Below are positions 23,762 to 34,386 of a stretch of DNA of 64,000 nt, piece by piece; within the stretch, counting starts at the first letter, position 1; each line of letters begins with the position of its first letter. Source of the DNA: Carya illinoinensis. Its lineage: Eukaryota; Streptophyta; Magnoliopsida; Fagales; Juglandaceae. The translations under genes were made by a program, and so were the position numbers. The notes under the pieces are model-generated. The model worked only from the letters and a program-made list of their open reading frames with translations. It was not told the DNA's origin and did no database searches. The DNA is taken from the NCBI RefSeq assembly GCF_018687715.1, contig NC_056767.1:2666001-2730000 (forward strand), read 5' to 3'.

Positions 23762-24577
23762 TGCCATGCCTGCAGTTGATATAGAGTCTAGTTCGTAGTT
23801 CAGTTCTTTGTATGTTGCGTATGTTTGTTGCGCCCTTACATAAGACTAGGCAAATTATATAAAGAGGATGGATAGGTTCTGGTGGACATGATCCGTGTAC
23901 CAGATTGGGCATTTGAAGCTGCTGGTCAGGAAACAAGAGGCCGGGCCAAGATGCTGCTGCATACCATCCTGGACTTTACTTGACTCCAGCACAGCTAAGC
24001 ATTCAGTTGCCCCTAACTTTTTTCCTTTTAAATGATACCCTTCTATTCCACATTCCCTGGTTTTTGCGAGGTTGAAACTTTTCATGACCCTGACAGCTAT
24101 TTAGATGATTTCAAGGCTTAGTTTGGGTACTATTATCAAATACTTAATTATTATTATTTATTATTTTATTATTATTTTTTTACATATTTTTAACTACTAT
24201 TTATTACTATTTAATATTTTATTATTATTTTATTATTATTTTTTCACTACTATTTATAGAATACTTGAGAATATCTCACCACCTAAATACAACTTAAAAC
24301 TGACATTCAAATTAGGGCGGTTCAGAAAATTAAGGAAGCATTTAGGCAGTGTTAGTGACACATAAAATGAGGAAAATATATTTTTGGTAGAAAGAAGTAA
24401 ATCTTTTCTCCATTGCTTGGTGGAAATTCTACAAAATGTCTTGAAAATCTTTTTGACTGCTTTTTATATGCAAAGTATTTACAAAACCAAAACCATGGTG
24501 TCGTCAATTTTTTGGCTTTAAAATCTTCACCAAAAGTCCAAATTGGCTCCAATCCTAACAAAAATCATTAAAGTTTT
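23762..24577. other. Intergenic DNA, no supported gene
   Basis: A minus-strand open frame at 23855-24085 (76 codons) is less AT-rich than its surroundings but matches no family I recognise. 24105-24260 is a TTATTATT-rich low-complexity tract. No kinase-coding exon of the WAK-like copy to the right is visible here. Confidence 0.5.
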
Positions 24578-24752
24578 ATTTGGTTATACATATTAGATGA
24601 GATGAAAATTACATAAAATATTGTAAGAATATAATTTTTAATATAATTTTTATTTTAAAATTTTAAAAAAATAAATTATTTATTATATTTTATATAAAAT
24701 TTAAAAAAATTAAAATAATCAGATAAAATGAGGTGATTTGTATAACGAAAGG
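24578..24752. mobile_element. MITE-like element in the WAK-like copy 2 intron
   Basis: The ends carry TGGTTATACA on the left and TATAACGA-type sequence on the right, with GATGAGATGA / TGAGGTGA just inside. The interior is AT-rich. It ends about 25 bp from the splice donor of the WAK-like exon. Borders are approximate. Confidence 0.5.
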
Positions 24753-24777
24753 AGGCTTTAATCTGAATTAAACGTAC

Positions 24778-25630
24778 CTTGGCAACCATTGGGGAGGTTT
24801 GGTTTCCAACGTAACCGGGATTGCACCTGCAACGGTATCCATTATAGTCGACGAAATCATCATAACATTTGCTATTCCCTCGGCATGGGAAGTCCGACTT
24901 TGAGCGAGCAATTTTACACGTTTCAATTCCGATCCCCCAATTAACGACCATCGGAAAGCTCGAATTGTTCGTGTATAGAGCGTGAAGATATTTGGTGGAG
25001 AAATTGAAAGCATCTTTTTTAACAATGAAAGCATTGCTGCAGGGATTGAACTTCCATACTTCTTTGTGCCCAGAAAAGCTCCTTGCTTCGATGGTAAAAT
25101 CCCATAATCCTCTTGGAATCTCTACCTGGCAACACCCAATTCCCAAACAAGACCCATTGACCACATCATTACTGTCTTGACAAACAGACATGCAGCCCAT
25201 GGAGAAGTTTCTACCGTTCTTGGTACCATTAAGGTAAGCAATAGTGTCACAACCAACGGCCACGAAAACGTTTTGGGTGTAAGAAATTGAATCGAAGGTA
25301 GTTATACGGTAAAAAATGCTATTCACATTCTTGTAACATTCAGAGGCAGGGTACCCTGAGAACTCAAAATGACCATCGAGGGAAATGCTCCGAACAACGA
25401 CATTTCCATGAATTGGCTGGAGGGTTTTGTTGGAGTTATCGTCTGTGCAGTTGATGAAGTAAAATGGATCGAGATAGCACCCTTTACGAGTGCCAAAAGG
25501 ATATGGAATTTTAACATCTCCACACCGGTCGGGGCAGTTAGGCTTTGCTATTGGAGCTGCTGCTAGAACTACTACAGAAGCTGCCATTTCTGATGATCAC
25601 TTGCAAGAGCACCATCCTTGCGAAACACAT
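24778..25630 (-). pseudogene. WAK-like exon 1, second copy, broken
   Basis: This is a paralogue of the exon at 1594-2488, with the same order: galacturonan-binding domain (CGDVKIPYPFG), Cys-rich body and partial EGF-like end (CRCNPGYVGN), then the donor CAAG|GTACGT at 24778/24777. Two lesions are visible against copy 1. Near 25594-25600 about 35 bases that encode the signal-peptide core in copy 1 are replaced by three, a net loss of 32 that shifts the frame, so the ATG at 25630 no longer leads into the domain; an internal Met at 25587 opens the rest but gives no full signal peptide. Near 24803 a one-base loss shifts the frame just before the donor. No kinase exon follows leftward within 4 kb. 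Confidence 0.8.
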
Positions 25631-25839
25631 ACCCCTTCCGTCTCTTCTAGGAGGAAACTAGTTTTCGTCTATTTTGTTCGCAGAAGCAGCGCTCCGGACA
25701 GATAGACGCTGAAGTTTTAATAGAACTAGTGGCTTTACGGAGCTACCCCACAACTCCAAAGTTCAGTTCTTCTATAGACAACTGCCTGTGGGTAATCCCC
25801 GCGGCATCGTCTGATCTGGCATATACCACGCCATCTGAT
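25631..25839. other. Short intergenic piece with repeat-block homology
   Basis: The motif GGAGCTACCCCACAACTCCAA near 25739 resembles the CAGAGCTACCCCACAGGTACTCC stretch at 5717 and 16300 in the segmental duplications. No gene was found. Confidence 0.45.
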
Positions 25840-25848
25840 ATTTATTTT
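25840..25848. repeat. 9-bp target-site duplication of the Mutator-like element (left)
   Basis: ATTTATTTT here is repeated exactly at 34378-34386. Nine bases is the usual length for Mutator-like elements. The sequence is AT-only, but both copies lie exactly 18 bases outside the shared GTCGGGGAGCTGCA core on each side. Confidence 0.7.
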
Positions 25849-26649
25849 CAATTCTTCTACAGGCAGTCGGGGAGCTGCAAACGGGATGCAGTCAGCTGAC
25901 GTGGCATCAGCCGTTAAAAAAAAAAAAAAAATGGCAGAAAAGTTCAAATGCAGAAAACTGTGATCACCAAAAGATTTTGGTTGGCGTGTTCTACAAGCTT
26001 CAAGCTTGGGCAAGCGAAAATGGAAGTCTGAGCAGGTTTCGGCTTGGATTTGCAGCTTGTTCGGGGCGTATTCTTCATGCATTCGGGGCGTCTCCTTCAT
26101 GCTGCCGATTCGGGTCTCCTTCATCCAGCTGATTCCGAACCTTTTGGTTCATGCAGCTGATTCTGAGCAGGTTTTTGTTTTGTACAAAAGTGGCCTGAAT
26201 TTTTTTTGGGTTTCATCTGGTTTAAAATGTTGAAAGAAGCACGCACCACAAGGGACTGAACCCAAGCGCCAGAGCCGTGGAATAAGTACAACCTCGAAGA
26301 TTCAAGAGCAAGGATTGATCACCATCTCTTTTCCTTTGGCATTGTCGTTTGTAAAAAGAAACTTGGTAATCCCTTCGTGCTTCTTCTGCGTGTGGGTCTT
26401 CTGTAGCGTGTGTATATTTTTGATTTAGATTAATGGGGGAGATATGAATCTGTATGGGATGTGGGTCTTCGTGCTTCATACGCACGCCTGCCAAAACACT
26501 GAAAACTCAAATTTTAGCATTTTTATAATTTTGTTGGATCTGTGCATCTTACTCCCATTGTTACTGAGATTGCATTCGGACAGCCCAAGGTGGGTTATAG
26601 TCCATGCTAAAAGACCTCTTTTTGAAGCGGTGTGAAAAAGCTAGAAGTT

Positions 26650-26930
26650 GCCTTCAGGTTTAAACGTGTTTAGCTTTGTTAAGAAGTTGGAAGTTACCCT
26701 AAGCTTCAAATTTTTGAAGCTCTGTTCGTTAAAAACCTGGAAGTTTGCTTGAGCTTCAAACGTTTGAAGCATTGTTAAAAATTTGGAAGTTGCCGTAAGC
26801 TTCAAACGTTTGAAGCTTTGTGGAAAACCTTTAAGTTGCCTTAAGCTCTGTATCAAGCTTTGTTAAAAACCGAAGTTGCCTTAAGGTCTGTTTGATTTAT
26901 TGTTAAAAAACTTTTATGATTTGCGTTAAG
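26650..26930. repeat. Degenerate tandem repeats with 16-bp palindromes
   Basis: About five degenerate units of roughly 46-50 bp carry GGAAGTTGCC..AAGCTTC. Three contain a hairpin-like palindrome: CTTCAAATTTTTGAAG at 26704-26719 (imperfect) and CTTCAAACGTTTGAAG at 26754-26769 and 26800-26815 (perfect). They lie about 0.9 kb inside the left end of the Mutator-like element, where transposase-binding repeats are sometimes found. Confidence 0.75.
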
Positions 26931-27224
26931 CTCTGTTTGATGGAGCGGGAGTCTCGAGTCTCCATTTGGTTGAGGTGTCCGTGATCGTGAAATAGGGGAT
27001 GCATGCATGCAGACACAGACCTGTGAAGCTATAATCTCTACATTTTGTGTAATGCCAACAAAATCTCTGTGTCTAAACATTTATTTTTTACTAACAGATA
27101 ATATGATGAGATTATAGCACTATGCTTGGTCTCAGTTGAAAGGCAAAGATATTATGATGAGAAATTGACCACGCATCATATGTTTATTTGTTTTGCGAAT
27201 TGTTTTGGTTTATAGTCCTTCAAA

Positions 27225-27385
27225 TATAGTTGTTATTATCTTTATAATAATAATAATAACAGTCTTTCAAATATATTTGTACTAAAGTTTTTAATAATAA
27301 TAATAACAATTCTTCAAATATATTTGTTATTATTTTTATAATAATAACAATTCTTCAAATATATTATAATAATAACAGTCCTTCT
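27225..27385. repeat. AT-rich tandem repeat upstream of the transposase gene
   Basis: Three to four units contain AATAATAATAACA..CTTCAAATATATTTG, with the self-complementary CAAATATATTTG core repeated. It sits about 400 bp ahead of the transposase start. Confidence 0.65.
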
Positions 27386-27771
27386 AAACTAATAATATTA
27401 TTTCAATGAGAACATTATAGGTGGTGGTGTTGGGCCAGAGTATGCTTTTGAATGCTTTGTTTTATCTCTTCATAAGTTCAAATGCTTTTGAATGCATTTG
27501 TTTTATCTTTTCGTTGATGGGGCATATTCCTTGAATTACAAGAGGTTATTTGCTTATTTCCATGAAATGGTTGAATTATATGTTATTATTTCTCCAAGTT
27601 ATTTGTTTTTTTGCTCCTTGATTAATATGAACTGGAAGACATATCTATGATACACTTTAGCGGAAATCTGCTTATTACACTTTATCCAAGTTATTTGCTT
27701 TTGATTTGCTCCTTGACTTTAAAGACTTTCTTGTATTGACTTTTCAGTGATCAGAATTTTTATTTGATAGC

Positions 27772-30700
27772 ATGGGAATAGGGGATGAAAACCCATCTCT
27801 CTCAACACCATTCAGTGTAGATCCCTTGACCAAGGTATGTTATATGATTTTTATAGAATTTGTTACGTCAATAGCATGGTTGCTAATTATGTACCGGTCT
27901 TTTTATGTTAGGCCATCCCAACCACTGCTCCAAACTTTCCAATTTACATGCACGGTTACTATGGAGCCCCACCTGCATGGTCACCGGCTATTATGCCATA
28001 TCCAAATGCACACCAACTTCAAGCCAACATTCAGATGGTGATGATTGAAGTTTGTTTCCCCCCCCCCCCCCCCCCCCTCCTTTTAATAAATTTTAATTGC
28101 TTTTGTTTTCAACAGAATGATGGTTACCCTTTTCAGCATGGGTTGGGTCGTCCGAATCCTCTCATGGCTACAAGCTCCGGATCGGCCGAAAAATTTGGTA
28201 AAGGGGATACACCTAGTGAAAGTGCAGCGCCCTGTTCGTCATCTAGAGTTCAGTCTCAAGGTGAAGAGGATAGGCCAGATTCATGGGAAACAAGCGATGG
28301 CAATGCCGGGTCACCCCAGGTAGACGAGCTGGGATGTGGTGATATGATTGAGGAGCCAAGAACAGGGATGGAGTTTAATTCTTTAGAGGAATTAAATAGC
28401 TATTATAAGTTATATGCTAAAAGATGTGGATTTGGATCCATGACACAAAGGAGTGAGAGGGATGACAAAGGGAGTGTCAGATATGTCACTCTTGGTTGTG
28501 CTCGTGGGGGAAAGGCTTGGAATAAAACGACGAACATGGGCAAACCACGGCCTACAGCTAAGACTGACTGTAAGGCAAGGATTAATGCCTTAAAAGTTGA
28601 TGAAAAGATGAAGTTGACCACAGTTAATAATACACACAATCACGGACTGAGCCCACAGAAATCGCGCTTCTTCCGTTGTAATCGTGAAGTAAGTGAGGCT
28701 GTAAAAAGAGTGCTAGATACTAATGACCTAGCTGGCATCCGAATGAACAAGAGCTTCGGGTCTCTTGTTGTTGGCGCGGGAGGGTTTGAGAACCTGCCAT
28801 TTTTGGAAAAAGATTGTCGCAACTACATAGATAAGGCAAGACATCTGCGACTTGGATCAGGTGGTGCTGGAGCGCTACGAGACTATTTCTCTCGGATGCA
28901 GTACAAGAATCCTGAATTCTTTTACTTGATGGATTTAGATGATGATGGGAGGTTAAGGAATGTATTCTGGGCAGATCCACGCAGTAGGGCAGCATATCAA
29001 GATTTTGGTGATGTGGTAACATTTGACACTACGTACTTGACGAATAGGTACGGGATGCCCTTCGCACCATTTGTTGGTGTAAATCATCATGGACAGTCGA
29101 TTCTATTGGGGGCAGGGTTAATTTCCAGTGAGGACACAGACACTTTTATTTGGTTATTCCAGACTTGGCTGCAGTGTATGGATGGATTATCCTCGCCAGC
29201 TATTATTACTGACCAGGACAGAGCAATGAAGAATGCAATCGCTGTTGTATTTCCAAAAACTCGGCATAGATTTTGCTTGTGGCATATACTTAAGAAAGTC
29301 CCTGAGAAGCTAGGCTCTCATCGTGCCTACAAAAGTGGCCTGAAAAGTCAGCTAATGAAATGTGTGTATGACACTCAAAATATTGAAGAATTTGAGAAAT
29401 CCTGGGAGCAGTTAATTAGCACATACACGTTGCAAGAGAATGGCTGGTTGCAAAGTTTGTACTCTGAGCGCACGTATTGGGTACCGGTCTTCCTGAAGGA
29501 GTATTTTTGGGCTGGCATGAGTACCACACAACGGAGCAAGAGCATGAATGCATTTTTCGATGGGTATGTTCATGCGAAGACAAACTTGAAGGAGTTCGTC
29601 GACCAATATGACAATGCATTGAGAAAGAAAATCGAGAATGAAATCAGCGCGGACTTCCACTCCTTTAGCGTTACAATTCCATGCATATCTAGATCTCCTA
29701 TAGAGAAGAGATTCCAAGAGTTGTACACGAATGCCAAATTTAGAGAAGTTCAGCAACAAGTTATGAGTGTGCTTGATATGGATCCATATCTACTTAGACG
29801 GGATGGTGTGAAGAAGACATATTTGGTAGAAGATGAAGTTCGTGTTGAGGAGTTCTGTAAAAATATTACATATTATGTGGACTTTAATGAGGAAAACTGC
29901 GAAGTTAAGTGTTCGTGTGGGTTATTTCAGATGAGGGGGATACTATGTAGGCATGTCTTGTCCATATTCAAATGTAATGGGATAAAATCTTTACCAGCGA
30001 GGTACATTTTAGATCGATGGAGGAAAGACATCAAACGGAGATACACTTTAATCCACAGTACATATGACTCAGGGCATCAGCGAGAAGATACTAACAGATA
30101 TTCAACTTTATTGAATATTTGTTATCAGATGATTACTCGTGCAGCGGGTTCAAAAGAGCATACTGAAGATGCAACAAAAAAGTTAAATGCAATGATTGAG
30201 TTATATGGCGACAACCAAGAACCCCCTTCAATGACCAAAATAGGGGAGGAGACAACCATCGTTGGTAGTTCGAAGCAAGTTCTCAATCCACAAGTTGTGC
30301 GAGGAAAAGGCAGACCCCCATCCCTGAGGAGAGCATCCAGGATGGAGCAACACATCCGGAAAGGAAAAGCGAAGACGAAGAAAGCAAATTTATTGGGCAA
30401 ACGTAAAGAGGTATGAATTCTGAAATATAAAAATTATTTTTAATATTCAGTTATTATTTGAATTGATTTATTTATGCAAATAATGTGACTAGATCGATTT
30501 TTCTCTTGTTTTGTGTATATCAGAGAGATGGAGGATATATGCCAGCCCAGGACACATGTAGGAATTTATTTGGGCCAGTAGAGATAGATGGAAACATGCA
30601 GGTATACATACATATCTTTCTTAAGTAAAAAGGAGGAGTTTTACATATTAACATTAACCACTAATGGGTCAATTCATTTGGAGACTATTTGCCATACTTT

Positions 30701-30934
30701 TGTGTTTACATTTTGTACTAGACTATTCGAGTCAGCTCAACCTTTGACATTAGCGGAAATCAAAATATGGCTGGGAGTCAAGAAAGTGTAATATTTCTAA
30801 ACTTTTGATATTTTATACGTTATGTTGATGTTAGCCTAAATATTTTATATTGTCATATTTAACAGGTACTGTTTGGGTTGGATGGATCACAACCTGTACT
30901 AGAAGGATTGGATGGATCAGAAGTGCAGAAATGA
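27772..30934 (+). CDS. FAR1-type MULE transposase (FAR1-RELATED SEQUENCE-like), about 898 aa
   Basis: Six exons fit GT/AG sites and keep frame: 27772-27834, 27912-28037, 28116-30410, 30524-30601, 30722-30787 and 30866-30934. The protein has an N-terminal FAR1 DNA-binding domain (about residues 149-235, YYKLYAKRCGFG, then a Cys/His set), a MULE-type DDE transposase domain (TFDTTY with Asp near 366, ITDQDRAM with Asp near 430, CLWHI) and a SWIM zinc finger (CSCGLF...ILCRH, about 660-680). Members of this family are either light-signalling regulators (FHY3/FAR1) or active transposases. Here the gene lies inside terminal inverted repeats with a target duplication, so transposase is the better reading. 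The start was chosen as the first Met with a donor in frame. No lesion is seen. Intron 2 is 78 bp, open in frame, and holds about 20 consecutive C residues. Confidence 0.88.
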
Positions 30935-31938
30935 TATGGTGGTTAATTGAAGGAGTTTGTAATGATTTTGGTGGAAATCTGTACAAATTTTGTATTAATT
31001 GGGGGTTGTAGTTAATTTTGTGGAAAGAATTGTATTGGTGGTTATATCCATTTCTACATTAATTGGTGGTAAGTGGATTATTTTGTGTAAAGATTCTCAG
31101 GGGGCTGGAACAAACTTTGTACAGATTTGGTAGAAAGTTAAAGACATATCCTGTGGAATTGGTGGTTGCAGGAATTTTGTGTAAATAACTAATTGGTGAA
31201 AAAAGTTTTGAAATGCCTTAAGTGTTCGACTAGTCTTGGCAGGATTTATGGGAAGTTGGTGGAGAATTTATTGGTTCTTTCTTTTTATTTGTGGTTATAA
31301 ACTTTGTACAGGACAGGTGGACTCTTGTTTATGTATAGATATTGTGCCCTTTTCAGGTGGTGAAAGCTGTTGTAATTTGATTATGGACAGGTGGTTATCG
31401 GATGAAAGTTTTCGTAATTTGAAGTAGGACAGGTCTCTTGTTGTTATGTAAATGCACGTAGGTGGACTCTTACTCGCTTCGGGTCTTACAGGGATCGAGC
31501 ATATATATGCAACCAGTTTGAAAGGGTAGTCAATGCACATGTTCAGGAGACGCACGAGGACTTGATAGGAAACAGGAGGATTTTTTTAATTGTTTATAAA
31601 AACTGGTTTCAACACTTAAACCACATCCTGGGACATTACACTTGAAACTGCAGTGCCTGGGCCACTTAAACAAATAATAACAATTCAGTCCCTATAAATT
31701 AAAGGAACTAATAAAGAAATTAGATATCCAGATATTTACAACACTAGACTATACTTATGGCAATAAATAAAGCCAGTTACAACACTTAAAACAGTTCATA
31801 ATTAGCACATAAACCACTACCAAGAAAAGAACAAACAGTAGAAACAAGTTCTCTAACTAATCACAACACTAAATTATACAAACAACACAACTAAATAACT
31901 TATAACAATTAAACTACAAATTCAACTAACATAAACCA
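30935..31938. other. Convergent intergenic region of the Mutator-like element
   Basis: This is the tail-to-tail region between the transposase gene and the GRF gene. It contains degenerate GGTGGTTA / TTTTGTGTAAA repeats at about 30940-31420 and an A-rich stretch at about 31590-31930. No open frame looks coding, and it probably holds the 3' ends of both transcripts. Confidence 0.5.
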
Positions 31939-32531
31939 CTACCAGGTCAATAAATAACAACAAAAGACAAGTACAAAACCCCAATACACCCGGGGTAGTG
32001 TGCGTGAACGGCTTAGGACAGATTCTCTCTCGAGTAGCATCAACTCCATTTGTTGGAGCTCCTCATTTCGCTCGGATAGCACCATCTCTCGCTTCTCGAT
32101 GTCATCCAATATCTTACGGAGCTCATTTTGAATTTTTTCGACATCGCTGACTCTCTTCTCAAGCTCTTCCTCCTTCCTTAACAGTTTATTTTTTCTTTCT
32201 TCTAGATCTGCAGTGAATTCATTAAAGTCTGCCCACTTGAAGAATTTACAGTATGGTAATCCCTGATATTTGCACACAGATACATAAAAAGAGTTAGAGC
32301 TTTGTTAATATGATGGCAATGTAAACTTGGCTGTAGTACAAATTAAATTCTTGTAATTACCTTTGTGTTGTACTTGGGACACCCTAAGAAGGGTCGTCCA
32401 GGATTAGCTTTAGTTTTTGAGTATCTCAATATTGCTTCAACCTCACAGAAGCACAAGGGAGGAGGCAAAGTACGTTTGCACCAGGATGAAGAAGACAGTG
32501 ATGATGTAGTAGAGATTCTAGCATTAACCAT
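31939..32531 (-). CDS. GRF-type zinc-finger, coiled-coil, membrane-anchored protein (about 164 aa)
   Basis: Two exons fit: 32531-32361 ending AAAG|GTAATT, and 32262-31939 after ATATCAG; the frame continues across. The joined product has a GRF zinc finger (LCFC, then NPGRPFLGC, then YCKFFKWAD, four Cys in order), a charged coiled coil (EERKNKLLRKEEELEKRVSD onward, about 80 residues) and a C-terminal hydrophobic segment (YWGFVLVFCCYLLTW) that could anchor it in a membrane. This domain order resembles the plant family named after At4g04775. Met at 32531 was chosen because such proteins begin with a Ser-rich run; Met at 32579 would add a hydrophobic stretch of 16 residues. It lies inside the Mutator-like element and faces the transposase gene. 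The role is unknown. Confidence 0.8.
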
Positions 32532-32892
32532 AATCACAATGGAAACAAACACATCAAAAGACACACATAAACCATACATCTATGTTGTTTTCCCACTACT
32601 TCATCATGCTGAAGAAGTGTAGTAGAAATAAATGGTCAATCAAGCAATACAATTTTAGCAAAGTATCCTTCATGAATTCCCATTTACAACACTTAAATCA
32701 TCTACATAGTTGAATAATCAAAGACCCAAGTTTACTTGTAATTACAGATTCACACTTAAAGCTTTTTTAGAATAATAGCTGCATATGGATGTCTTTCTAC
32801 GTTAAATATGACTGTAACAAATATGTTACTATGTTAAATCACTATTTATCTTAAAAACAATGACAACCAACTAGTATATATATTTGTTTATT

Positions 32893-33031
32893 TATGTAAC
32901 TAACAGCCCAAGTACATTATTAGTATATATAGTATATACTATAGTATAGTAGTATATATACTACTATATATATAGTATATAGTATAGTTGTATATATACT
33001 ACTATAAATAAGAACATTATTAGTTACATAA
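32893..33031. repeat. AT-rich inverted repeat
   Basis: TTATGTAACTAA near 32893 pairs with TTAGTTACATAA near 33020, enclosing a TATATA-rich stretch with many nested palindromes (AGTATATATAGTATATACT). It could fold into a long hairpin. It lies upstream of the GRF gene inside the Mutator-like element. Confidence 0.65.
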
Positions 33032-33054
33032 CAATCAAAACAATCAAACCAAAT

Positions 33055-33415
33055 AGCCCAAGTACATTCTTAAAATACCTAAAAAATGTTGATAAGGTTC
33101 CTCTGCTAAAACTGATCCTAAGCTCTGTTTTGAACTACTTTATGTCACTTTAGGTGTCCATCGATCCCAAATGTACTTCCTTATTACATTTTCAGTAAAA
33201 TTGAGGCAAGAAAACAGTAACCATATGCAAATTAAGGAATTAAACAGCCCAAGTACATTCTTAACAGACCTAAAAAACATTGATAAGGTTCCTCTGCTGA
33301 AACTGATCCTAAGCATATGTTTTCAACTACCTTATGTAACTTTAGTAGTCCATCCATACTTCCTCATTACATTTTGGGATCAAATTGATGCAAGAAAACA
33401 GTAACCAAGCTGAAG
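33055..33415. repeat. Direct tandem duplication, about 190-bp unit
   Basis: AGCCCAAGTACATTCTTAA starts both units (33055 and 33246), followed by the shared GATAAGGTTCCTCTGCT and ACTGATCCTAAGC. The units differ by point changes and small indels. It is noncoding and upstream of the GRF gene. Confidence 0.8.
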
Positions 33416-33601
33416 TCAATGTACTTGTCTATAAATAAGAACATTATCTTTCCCGACATAATTAGAGACTGGAAAAGTATAACAATGACAAATTAACAGA
33501 CTAACAAAATAACGCATGAAAAAAATAGAATACTTGCCTTCCTTCTGGACTGGACAAGGGCGACACTCTTCCTTCTTCCTTGATGGCCATATTCTAGGAT
33601 T

Positions 33602-33862
33602 AGAGCTTCGGGCTGAGGAGAAAAGGGCTGGGTTAGGGTTACGGATTCGGGTTCAGGGGAAAAGGGCTGGGCAAGGGTTACGGATTCGGGTTGAGGGGAA
33701 AAGGGCTGGGCTAGGGTTACGGATTCGGGCTGAGGGGAAAAGGCCTGGGTTAGGGTTACGGATTTGGGTTGAGGGTTAGGGTTACGGAAACGTGTAGGTT
33801 AGGGTGGGTTAGGGTTAGGGTTACGGAAACGTGTGGGTTAGGGTGGGTTAGGGTTAGGGTTA
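33602..33862. repeat. 39-bp minisatellite, about six units, GGGTTAGGG-rich
   Basis: TTACGGA recurs every 39 bp (33639, 33678, 33717, 33756, then 33782 and 33821 after a partial unit). Early units contain GGGGAAAAGGGCTGGG; the last ones contain runs of GGTTAGGG. Since 39 is a multiple of three, the repeat reads open as a 13-residue repeat, but that is a by-product of the period. It lies about 0.5 kb inside the right end of the Mutator-like element. Confidence 0.85.
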
Positions 33863-34377
33863 GGGAATGGGAAATGGAAGGGATTCGGGGCAGGGAAATC
33901 GCATTCTCGAAACAATGGAAATCTGGGGATGAAGGGAAATGGAAGGGGATCTAGGGACAGAAAAACAGAGAGGGATGATCTTCGAATCACAAAGAAGGAG
34001 AAGAAAAGAGTCTTCGATGGACAGAAACACTTCAAGGAGGAAGGAATGGGCTTCGGGTCTTCGAGGTTCTTCTAAAATCGAAACATCGGGAAGGAAGGGG
34101 ACGGACGAATGAAGGGGCTTCGGCTTCGTTGGACTTTCGAAACTTGAGGGAGCTTCAATGGAGAGGGAGCTTCAATGGAAGGGGCTGGTTGGAGAGGGAG
34201 CTTAGGGGAAGGAAGGAGACAAAAGGATGGAGAGGGAGCTTCAGGTCTTCAGAAGGTAAAAGGTCAGAAAAAAAAGGTGGGAAACGAGCAAAATTAAAAC
34301 GGCCCCGTTTTCATTAACGCCACCTCAGCACCTTTTGCACGCCGACTGCAGCTCCCCGACTGCAAGTAGACTTTTTC

Positions 34378-34386
34378 ATTTATTTT
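34378..34386. repeat. 9-bp target-site duplication of the Mutator-like element (right)
   Basis: ATTTATTTT matches 25840-25848 exactly. Confidence 0.7.

Larger units (their letters stand above)
25849..34377. mobile_element. Complete Mutator-like transposon (8.5 kb) with two genes
   Basis: Both ends carry GCAGTCGGGGAGCTGCA in inverted orientation (about 25863-25879 and 34347-34363), within an imperfect terminal repeat of roughly 60-70 bp that also shares GCTGA(C/G)GTGGC. A perfect 9-bp target duplication flanks the element. Inside are a plus-strand FAR1-type transposase gene (27772-30934) and a minus-strand GRF zinc-finger gene (31939-32531), transcribed toward each other. Subterminal regions hold palindromic repeats (left) and a 39-bp minisatellite (right). 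All parts needed for an autonomous element appear present. Confidence 0.85.

Noticed and set aside
23855..24085. Minus-strand ORF of 76 codons
   Set aside because: No recognisable family, no splice or promoter context; kept only as a note.
27772..30934. FAR1-like gene as a domesticated host regulator (FHY3/FAR1 type)
   Set aside because: It lies inside terminal inverted repeats with an exact 9-bp target duplication and keeps the transposase residues, so an element-encoded transposase fits better.
33775..33865. GGGTTAGGG runs as an interstitial telomere
   Set aside because: Plant telomeres use TTTAGGG; the runs are part of the 39-bp repeat and too short.
33516..33954. Plus-strand ORFs encoding a 13-residue Arg/Gly-rich repeat
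   Set aside because: The open frame is a by-product of a 39-bp minisatellite; no promoter or flanking coding signal.
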